Source: Microglena sp. YARC (Eukaryota; Chlorophyta; Chlorophyceae; Chlamydomonadales; Chlamydomonadaceae). Taken from it: a DNA stretch of 64,000 bases. The position numbers and the translations under genes are program-made. The stretch is taken from positions 80,029,183 to 80,093,182 of the forward strand of contig CM039463.1 of assembly GCA_022414725.1 (NCBI GenBank), in the 5' to 3' direction. Numbering within the stretch: the first letter of the stretch is position 1; each line of letters opens with the position of its first letter. Under the pieces are notes generated by a model that was given only the letters and a program-made list of their open reading frames with translations, did not search any database and was not told the origin of the DNA. Below, piece by piece: positions 55,965-64,000 of this stretch.

Positions 55965-56320
55965 TGGTTACACGCTGTACACAGTCTTGACAGCCTGGAG
56001 CATGCCCGCGCCCCAACGGGCAGGCGGGAGGCGGGAGCGGGAGCAGGGGCCCCGAGCACGGTGGCATGTTGGGGACGTTCACCGGCGCTGGCTAATGGCC
56101 AGCCAGCCGCTTGCAAAAGTGTCGATTTAACAGACCTCGGCGACTTCGTTGAAATAAATACAGCCAGCTACAGGCTATGAAGATCTAGCGATGCGCTGTG
56201 CAAGCACAGTCTTGACAGCCTGTAGTATACGCATGCCCACGCGTGTCCACGTCCCGGGACGCGTCCCTAGGGCCACGGACGCGTGCTGACGCGTGCTGAC
56301 GCGTGCTGACCCGTGCCTGG
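55965..56320. repeat. Local duplications with ACGCGTGCTG repeats
   Basis: ACAGTCTTGACAGCCTG is present at 55980 and 56208 in similar contexts. GACGCGTGCT is repeated three times at 56280-56312. This region is more GC-rich than its surroundings. Confidence 0.55.
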
Positions 56321-56518
56321 GGGTCTGTGGCACGCCCGCGGCATGACAGCATTACCAGTGAACTTCCAACATGGTCACAGGTTGCAGCTGTTCGATGTTC
56401 GCCCGCGGGCGCGCCCGGGTGGCATGCATGTGTCAACTGCAGGGGTCAACCCGTGGTCAACTCCCCACTCAAAAAATGTGGGCGTTCGCGGACGCGTCCG
56501 TCGTAGACTCGGAGCGAT

Positions 56519-56795
56519 GCCCATAAAAGGCGCTGAAGCTCGCAAGTCATCCAGTATAGATCACCCATCCATCCATTCCATCCCATTCGGTCTCAAGTAC
56601 CCCGAGTACATCGAGCAGTTCCCCGAGCACCTCAAGGACGAGAGAAACAGTCGCACCTATTATATCTATAGCCGTTACAAACGACAAGTGCCCAGTCAAG
56701 TGGTGCTTCTTCCAAACTTGAGGTATTCTATATTTCTATGTACCCAAACCAATCGGGGCTGCGGCCAGAATACGGGAAATGAGCTCCATGAATGA
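56519..56795 (+). other. Possible unrecognised short coding segment
   Basis: An open frame reads SIPFGLKYPEYIEQFPEHLK then DERNSRTYYIYSRYKRQVP, with natural-looking composition and no repeats, ending TGA at 56793. I recognise no family. It could be an isolated exon or chance. Confidence 0.25.
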
Positions 56796-57319
56796 TTACC
56801 ATGCCTCAGTTGTCTTCTGTCTTTCTGCCTTGGCCGTTGCCCTGCCTCATGCCGCCGACAACATTCCTGTCTCACCGCTGGGAATGTGGGCGCTTCCCTG
56901 ATTCGAATTCTTTCGTTTCCTGGTCACTGCGCTTCCCCCGCTCCTGTCACTGGCGCGATTGAAACTACGTCCGTGCGTGCCTTGCCTGCCCCGTTTCTTC
57001 CCTCATCCACCGGTGCTGACCGCTATTGATCTGTCTATCCGGGTCTATCCAACAAGTTTCCAACCCAAGCGAAAATTAGCAGACGCCTCCAAACTTGTGT
57101 CCTTGAGCATCCCTTCTCTTCCGACATCCGATTACGCTTACAACTTGTTCATTGCTCCTCCGAATGGCTTATAAGTATCTTCATTATTTGAGGATGGGCG
57201 AGTCCCCTAAACCAAGTAGGCTACAGCTTTATAGTAGTTGGCTATCCTACCTCCATTACTGTAGCAAACAAACAATCCTAACCTTCTGCTACTTCCTCTT
57301 ACATCTGTGCAGCATCAAC

Positions 57320-59637
57320 ATGAGGATTTCCTTGCTGTTTGCTGCTTTACTGGCCTGTGCGCTGACCATGACCAGTGGTAATAGACCATTCCCCCACCAC
57401 CACTTGAGAGCGGAGCTGGTAGACTCCAACATTAGAACAAGACAGCTAGCTCAAGTTGCCCTGCAAGGATCCCTTGACATCAGGCGCATTAATTGCCCTA
57501 TCATGTCTGCTCTCGTGAAGAACGGTGACCTGGTGACCAACGCCGAAGGCGAGGTGACCAAGGCGGAGGTGGTAGTGGCCATGCGGGATGTTGGCATCGC
57601 TGAGGATGTCCTGACGGCTGCAGCTGATGGAAACTTTGACCACCTGCCCGAACCCAAGGTCAGTACTGGTTACAGTTGGGGCTAGGTCATGGAGTGCTTG
57701 TTGTAGCTCTATCTTAATTATAGGTTATCTCGATTATAGGGCACCTTTGGCAGTGATATCTTGATTAATTATCTGAGGTTGGGCAGGTATCTTTATTTAG
57801 CCTCCCTTGAAGGGATGGCTAGCTACCCCCTGGACTGTAAGATACATAAATTAATATTATTGCAAGCAAAAACGATGCATCGAGCAGAATGAACAAAGTT
57901 GAAACCAAGATCAGTGTTGGTTATCATTTGGGCTAAAGCTCAAGCACCAATCATCATTACATTGTCAAAGTGCGTAGTTGCCCCAATACAAGCCAGCCCG
58001 CTCCACACCTTCCTGGGGGCTCTTCCAAACATCATCCAATATAAAATTACGTGACGGGGTACAGGCAGTAATGCAATGAGGCACAAAAGCAATGAAGTAA
58101 GCGAAACGAATGAAAAAAGTGCAATTTAGCATGGCTGCGTGTCTACATATGCATGTAGTGCTATCCTAAGTGTAGGTGACTGGGTGTATGGTTGAACTTC
58201 ACATGAATGAGACACTCTCATCCTACCTGATGATTACTTGATGTATGAGCCAACCCCTCACTTCTTGAAGTTCTGGATGTGTCGCCTCCATCCCTACCAT
58301 ATATACATGTATGCTAACGCCCATCCCATACATCCACTTACAACAGCTATGCCGCTCCCATCCAAAGCAGCGTGCTCCTCTAAAAAACTTTGATTACGGT
58401 ACATGATCTTACCAATCACATATTATACCATGCCATGCACATACAGGTAGGGAAAGGCTAAGTGAGTTAATATTAGTGAGTGAATAATATTAGTGAATGT
58501 TAGTTAATATGACAGACCAGCCGTCTCACCAGAATTTTGTATTTATTTGAAATACTATTATAACACTATAATAATTTGAGTTAATATTAGTTTTTCTAAA
58601 ACTAATATTAATTGCCGTTCCATCCCTTCATACAGGTCATGAACCTCTTCCAGATGAACACCGTCACGGGTGGGGACCCAGCCGGGCCTCTAGAGCACTT
58701 CCGCAGCACCGGCATCCGAGATGGGCCCCAGCCCAACCAGGCTAGGTACAACGTGTTTGCTTCTTCCGCCCGCTTTGGCAGGTTCACCCAGACTGAAGTG
58801 AACGATGCGGTGTCCAAGTTTAACTTCGAACCCAGGCCTGGCGTGTCCGGGAACATGGGCACCAATGACGTGAACGAGGCCAAGCGGCCTGCTGGCTGCA
58901 CTGGAGACAATACCCCGCAGATGCAGGAGCTTTGCTTGACTGGCACTGGAGCTCAGCTATTAGGTAAGCTAAAGCTTTCAGCAATGTGTGTCCCACCTTG
59001 ATTTCTCAAATGTCTACCGTATTCAATTGTCATTACAGTACATTGTCATTGACAGGCCATTGTTGACCCAAGATTGATAAGCCCGCTCCACCACACCCGG
59101 GAGGGGTCTTCTTCCAACTAATTTCACCTGCGACTTTATTTGTCATTCTTTTATTGGCAGCGTGCACCCCCGTTTCCCCCCCTATCGACACATTCTATAC
59201 TGGTAGCAAATCGATCTTATGTGATGCCCTGCTGCTTCAAACTAAGAGATAAGAGAAATAATTACATATGAAGTAGAACATATATGTACATTAAGTCGAA
59301 GCTAACTGCTACCCACAAGATATCTGGTGAACATTGGGATAGATGGTGCATGCAGTGTATGTGTTCCTGTGTCATAGTGTGACGGAGCTGAATTTCATTG
59401 GATGATGCAAAGTCATGCTGCGGTACATCAAACAGGGATTCACATCCACAAGTCAATGCATGTTCTAAATGTGCTTTGTTGCCTTGCTCCAACCATGCAG
59501 GTTCTATCACCGACATGTTGAGGTCTTTTGGTTCACCTGTTGGAGAGAATGCAGTGCTCTCAGCTGCAGAGATGGAGGCATTCTGGATGGATAGTGAATA
59601 CCCCGTGGGCTTTGCTAACCGTCTGCCTAGGAACCAG

Positions 59638-59669
<32 letters not shown>

Positions 59670-59949
59670 TGGTGGTGGTGGTGGTGGTGGCGGCGGCGGC
59701 GGTGACGGTGGTGGTGGCGGCGGTGGTGGTGATGGTGGCGGCGGTGGTGATGGTGGTGGTGGTGATGGTGGCGGTGACGGTGGTGGTGGCGGCGGTGGTG
59801 GTGGTGGTGGTGGTGGTGGTGGTGGTGGTGGTGGTGGCGGCAACGGTGGTGGTGGCAATGGTGGTGGTGGTGGTGGCGGCAACGGTGGTGGCGGCAACGG
59901 CGGTGGCGGTGGCGGCGGCGGTGGTGGTGGCGGTGGCCGTGGCCTCTAG
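57320..59949 (+). CDS. Secreted heme-thiolate peroxidase-like protein with polyglycine tail
   Basis: Three exons, 57320-57658, 58636-58963 and 59501-59949, with donors GTCAGT and GTAAGC and acceptors TACAG and TGCAG. Phases 0 and 1 match, giving 371 residues. The start MRISLLFAALLACALTMTSG is a good signal peptide. After it, NCPIMSALVKNGDL resembles the PCPALNALANHGYL heme-ligand motif of chloroperoxidase/unspecific peroxygenase (Peroxidase_2), with Cys and Pro kept. GPLEHFRSTGIRDG resembles the family's distal EHDxSxxRxD segment, with Glu and His kept but Asp replaced by Phe. The last ~100 residues are almost all Gly with scattered Asp and Asn. The function would be oxidation with peroxide outside the cell. 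The alternative is an unrelated secreted protein. Confidence 0.72.
57772..57846 (+). mobile_element. SINE-like family 1 copy in intron 1
   Basis: GAGGTTGGGCAGGTATCTTT, TTAGCCTCCCTTGAAGGG and CCCCCTGGACTGTAAGATAC. Confidence 0.55.
57898..57943 (+). repeat. Decayed copy of peroxidase-like exon 1 donor edge
   Basis: GAAACCAAGATCAGTGTTGG followed by TTATCATTTGGGCTA resembles the true exon 1 end GAACCCAAG|GTCAGTACTGG with TTACAGTTGGGGCTA 250 bp upstream. The donor GT has become AT. Confidence 0.6.
58448..58628 (-). mobile_element. hAT-like MITE on a splice acceptor, ACTAATATTAGT subfamily
   Basis: Flanked by a perfect 8-bp duplication CATACAGG (58440-58447 and 58629-58636). The left TIR is TAGGGAAAGGCTAA, the right end reads ATTGCCGTTCCATCCCTT, and the interior carries TTAATATTAGTG palindromes. 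The duplicated target contains the AG of the acceptor for peroxidase-like exon 2 and the first G of that exon. A close relative in opposite orientation is at 60733. Confidence 0.8.
59640..59945 (+). repeat. GGT/GGC trinucleotide repeat encoding polyglycine
   Basis: About 300 bp of GGT/GGC codons with a few GAC, GAT, AAC and AAT. It is part of exon 3 of the peroxidase-like gene. Plus frame 1 gives Gly, and the minus strand would give polyproline. Confidence 0.95.
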
Positions 59950-60248
59950 TTGTCTGATGGTCTAACGTGCGATAGATGTATGTCTAGCTAGATAGCTCGC
60001 AGGATGTGACAGATAGAGCACACCTTCAGTGAACACAGCTTCCAGATCCTGCCAGATTGTATATATATGTGCTGCCAGTTCCCAGGAACACTCTTCATAA
60101 ATTCATTTTCCGCATTCATCCAGCGTAGCAACAACTAACCCAATAACTGTGCCCGAACCTATTAAAATGAGATGATTGTGCATACCAATAAGCATGAGGC
60201 ACGATGCAGAGTAGTATTCCACTGTAAGATGGTCCCCTTAGTAATATG

Positions 60249-60421
60249 TAGGGGACGGCAACATGAAATCATATGATATCATGTCAGCATATGATATCAT
60301 ATGATGCCAGCAGTCTAACAAGGCTAAAGTTACCATTTACATACAATATCATATGATGCAATTTGTATGATATGATATCATACTCGCCTTTGGTCAGTAT
60401 CATATGATTTTCCGATCCCTA
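60249..60421 (+). mobile_element. hAT-like MITE, ATCATATGAT subfamily
   Basis: TIRs TAGGGGACGGCAA and TTTTCCGATCCCTA. Flanks GTAATATG and GTAATGTG form an 8-bp duplication with one change. The interior has ATCATATGAT palindromes, CAGTCTAACAAGGCTAAAG and CTCGCCTTTGGTCAG. Confidence 0.8.
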
Positions 60422-60732
60422 GTAATGTGTGTTTTTAATCAATGCATATGCCATAACAGTTTTCACTTATAGACACGGTGACTATAGCTAGCTCCGGCTT
60501 ACGCTATGGTGTCCTTAACTTCACGTCCTGTGAGTAACGAAATTACACGGATGTAACAATTTCAATTTTCAGAGACTCTTGGCAGGCAGGTGTTTCAGAG
60601 TTGGCGTGCGCAAGTCAAACTAGCCAGTCTAATTTAGAGTTGTCTGTAATTTGATTTCGTTGTAACATTATTCTGTCCGTCATAAACATATGGGATAGCC
60701 ATTATAATAGCTAATGTAGGGTTGCTTATGTG

Positions 60733-60917
60733 TAGGGAACGGCAACTAATATTAGTGATTGCAAAACTAATATGAACTAATATTATTATAGTGTCACAAT
60801 AATATTAGTTTTTCAAATAAATTTGAAATTCTGGTGAGACGGCTCGTCTGACTAATATTATATAATATTATATAATATTATTTATTCACTAATATTATAC
60901 AACATAGCCGACCCCTA
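60733..60917 (+). mobile_element. hAT-like MITE, ACTAATATTAGT subfamily
   Basis: TAGGGAACGGCAAC at the left and AGCCGACCCCTA at the right. The interior holds CTAATATTAGTG, CAATAATATTAGTTTTTC and a TATAATATTA run. It shares TTTGAAATTCTGGTGAGACGG with the element at 58448 (reverse complement), so the two belong to one family. Confidence 0.75.
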
Positions 60918-60929
60918 TTTATGCCATGT

Positions 60930-62555
60930 GGAAATACATTTAGTTAGACAATTCGTTTTTAGGACTTGGGCTGGACGGACTGGCGTACCCCAAGAGACAT
61001 ACCCATATTTATGTGTTTGTAACTGTAATACCTTTCATAATTTCCTTTGCTCCTCTCTTCGCCTCTGTCCGTAAAAGCTCAAGTGTTTGCTACAAATGAT
61101 TTGGCTGATAGCATTCAGGCAGCTAGGCAGGGTATTTGGGGTGGGTGGGCCATTACCAGTTCACCGCCAACAACAACAAGCAAGTCATTATAATAAATAT
61201 ACCCGGAAGTACCCCAAGAGACATACCCATAGTTAGAGATCTAGGCAGCTGATTCTTGACGGCGTAGGGCTCAACACCCTGCAGCTATGATGCAAGGAAG
61301 ATGTTTGGTTTAGGGAGAGATGGGTGTCTGTCTACTAGGCTAGTGTTGGTCTCAGGATGTCGAGTGTATTGCTTGCAGAAGGAATAGCTAGGTGTTTCTG
61401 TAGAGTTGGCAGTACACAGAGCAGGAACTACATGGAAGTGCAGTCATGTAGAGTGGCAGTACACAGAGCAGGTACTGTCGGGCAGTGCAGTCTTTTATAG
61501 TGGCAGTACATACGGAAGGTACTGCAGGGTAGTGCAGTCATGTAGAGTGGCAGTGAAATGCTCATTGGAGCCATCCCCATCACTGCTCAGGTACCAGTAT
61601 TCCTCACCAGGAAGGATTGGATCAGCTCTGCATGCAAGCAATGAATAGAAGTAGAGAACTGGTCAGAGGGTGGTAGTTGGGTGCTTATTGGGCCTGGTGG
61701 GTGGCTTAGCTTAATGATATTGGCAGGGTTTTTCTTTTTAGCGATATATCGCTTTAAGCGATAAAACCCATCGCTATCAAGGTTGGCATAGCGATGTGAG
61801 CAATTTAAGCAATGCAGCTAGATCTAGCCAGCCCTGCAGCCCCAGCCAGGGATCTGACCTGGCCTGAAACTGGAGAGTTTCCAACCACTATTACTGTAAC
61901 TACTACTTCTACAACCTAGGAACTCGATACGGCCGTTACAGAAGAGGGGTCGCTCTGTCAGGGTCCATTTTCGTCTTCCCTTAAGTCAAATTGGTGGGTG
62001 CTTATTGCGGCTGGTGGGTGGCTTAGTTGAATGATATTGGATGTGGTGGGTAACTGAATGAGGGTAATATGGGGATGCAAATGTGAAGGTTTGTTTGTGA
62101 AGGAGGTTGATATAAAACAATATGGCTGTGCAAGTGGACTCATTGTGATTTTGATCAATGATGAGCTGAAGTAATTGCAAGTATGATGATGATGATGATG
62201 ATGATGTGCTCTGTGGTGGAGAGCTACATGTGTTCTTCACATACAGTGACATTTGTGGGGTGATGCAACAGTAAACATGACAATGTGTGAGCACTCTATT
62301 GTTGTCTTATAATAGCAATGCCCGGCACCTACCTCCAGCATTGCCCACCCCTTCAGATGTGTACTTGTTGTTGCTGATCGAGACCTGCATGAATGCCTCC
62401 ATATTTCATGCGGTGGTTCTATTGCCAAAAAATCCAGGACGTCAAGAACACACAGGCACATGTAGTGGTTTGTTTGGATGTTGTAAGAGCGATATTTTTG
62501 AATGTACTTTTGAATACTGGTGTAGGTGCTGTTCATTGCCAAAGATGGTGGGAAG
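60930..62555. other. Intergenic with small tandem repeats
   Basis: 61400-61560 has three ~53-bp units with GTAGAGTGGCAGTACACAGA. 61675-61725 and 61990-62040 are a duplicated segment (GGTGGGTGGCTTAG, GAATGATATTGG). 61735-61790 has nested AGCGATATATCGCT palindromes, and 62178-62205 is a GAT repeat. No gene was recognised. Confidence 0.55.
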
Positions 62556-62559
62556 CCTT

Positions 62560-62890
62560 AACAGCTGGAGCCATGCATGTAACCAAGTCCCAAGTTCCAA
62601 AGGAAGTGGTACGCCAGGTTTAGCGTTTAGGGTTTAGGGCTAACAGCTGGAGCCATGCATGTAACCAAGTCTAAGTTCCAAAGGAAGTGGTACACCAGGT
62701 TTATGGTTAATGGTTTATGGTTTAGAGTTAAAAGCTGGAGCCATGCATGTAACCAAGTCCCAAGTTCCAAAGGAAGTGGTACACCAGGTTTATGGTTTAT
62801 GGTATATGGTTTAGGGTACAGGGTTAACAGTTGGAGCCATGCATGTAACCAAGTCCCAAGTTCCAAAGGAGGTGGTACACCAGCGCTTAC
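62560..62890 (-). repeat. Four tandem SINE-3 fragments with telomere-like units
   Basis: Four units of about 85-90 bp read AACAGCTGGAGCCATGCATG, then TAACCAAGTCCCAAGTTCC and AAAGGAAGTGGTACACCAGG. Between them lie variants of TTTAGGG and TTTATGG, for example GTTTAGGGTTTAGGG near 62625. The first part matches the reversed family-3 SINE-like element. Confidence 0.75.
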
Positions 62891-62909
62891 ATTGCACATG
62901 ACGCATGGC

Positions 62910-63060
62910 TAGGGAACAGCAACATGATATCATATGATGCCGGCAGTCTGACTAGGCTAAAGTCACCCTTCACATACAAATATCATACGATGCAATTTGT
63001 ATGATATCATATGATATCATACTGGCCTTTGGTCAGTATCATATGATTTGCCGATCCCTA
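62910..63060 (+). mobile_element. hAT-like MITE, ATCATATGAT subfamily
   Basis: TAGGGAACAGCAAC at the left and TTGCCGATCCCTA at the right. The flanks CGCATGGC and TCCATGGC agree in six of eight positions. The core GTCTGACTAGGCTAAAG and TGGCCTTTGGTCAG are shared with 12681 and 60249. Confidence 0.8.
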
Positions 63061-64000
63061 TCCATGGCAGACAAGTTGCGTTGGGATATCCCTTCTGAAG
63101 CTGTATTTGCAATGGGGCGGGAGGATGACATACGGAATATATCTAGTACCCCCCCAGAAAAGTTGGGACAGACAAAAAGGGGGGGAGGGGGGGGGGGGGG
63201 GGGGGGGACCCGGCCAAATTTAGATAAAACCTAGCCCATGTTGTGGCAAATCATCTCCTTTAGTACCCTGCATTTTTACGCCCCAGAGAATGTTGTGAAT
63301 TGATTGTAAGCACGATTAGAAGTAAATCCAACATGCACCCTAGACAGCTCAATATTTCAGCTTCCCGGAGCCTCCTTATAGTTCCTTGCCTTCCTTCAAC
63401 ATCCTTTATAAATTATAACTGACTTGCCTAGTATTGGCCTGAAAACTGAATGGGCTTGCTATATGAAGCCTACCAGGTCTAAATGTAACGCCCACCTGTG
63501 CCCACCATGATTATGCCAGCTTCAAGGTGCACAAGCTTGCTTTAGTTTGGGCTTAATAGCCAGCCAGGGGAGCTGCCTAGAAGCTGCTGCCTGTAGCCCA
63601 CAATAAAAGCTATGTCTCGAATCATTGTATAGGCATGTATCGGTCGATAAATTGTGGTGGGACTCCATTCCATACTTCCATATGGTGGCCGGGCAATGAG
63701 GGCTTTGTGCACAAAGCAAGATGCTCTGTGAATCTCAACATAATCAGCAGTTCCCTCACTGACATGGAGGGATCTTCGCCTGAGTACGTAGGCAGAACTT
63801 CTTGTGCTGCTCGAACTGTTGCGACCCCGCGAATCCAGTTGCCGACCGAGCACCAAGAGGACATGTGCGCAAGCATTCGTCATCATCGTCAGACAGCAGG
63901 CGGCTATCACTCAGGTCCACATGCTGTCTCTTGAATGGACTTTCGTCGTGAATAGACTCTTCGATGGTAGCATTCGACTCTGCAGTGCTAATAAATATAT
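63061..64000. other. Window end, no supported gene
   Basis: A G-run (63181-63207) and otherwise unique sequence. ORFs on both strands at 63520-63930 overlap each other and show no recognised domain. Confidence 0.35.

Overview
This is nuclear DNA from an intron-rich, repeat-rich eukaryote, most likely a green alga (chlorophyte). The assembled glutamate dehydrogenase has the look of the green-algal enzyme, introns follow GT-AG, and one repeat carries TTTAGGG-type telomere-like units. I did no database search, so the taxon is an inference.

Four protein-coding genes can be assembled exon by exon with matching intron phases. (1) Plus strand, from before the window to 27848: the 3' part of one large gene. 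Its exons encode the end of a DEDDy-type 3'-5' exonuclease domain, a YbaK-type aminoacyl-tRNA deacylase domain, a ~500-residue low-complexity linker and a C-terminal Mut7-C RNase domain. (2) Plus strand, 35154-37593: a 3-exon, 511-residue major-facilitator transporter of the MFS_1_like/MFSD6 type. (3) Minus strand, 51324-42546: a complete 12-exon, 448-residue glutamate dehydrogenase with a probable mitochondrial presequence. (4) Plus strand, 57320-59949: a 3-exon, 371-residue secreted protein resembling heme-thiolate peroxidases, with a polyglycine tail.

The rest is repeats. Positions 1-6530 are a CCTG tetranucleotide satellite. A 70-bp satellite with a ~0.6-kb higher-order period fills 9040-12290, and a 77-bp GTAC-rich satellite lies at 37926-38490. 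Mobile elements include a 5'-truncated LINE with a 19-bp target-site duplication (30600-33238), a 1.3-kb TA-flanked TIR element (28539-29835), hAT-like MITEs with palindromic interiors, and several SINE-like families with microsatellite tails.

The most striking pattern is that exon edges are tandemly copied into the adjacent introns in all four genes. Each copy carries a splice site plus a truncated piece of exon, and more than 45 such decoys are visible. One array, next to the YbaK exon at 19555, has about 22 copies. A hAT-like MITE has also landed exactly on a splice acceptor of the peroxidase-like gene.

The very long ORFs in 1-6500 and in the other satellites are artefacts of repeat periodicity and are not annotated as genes.
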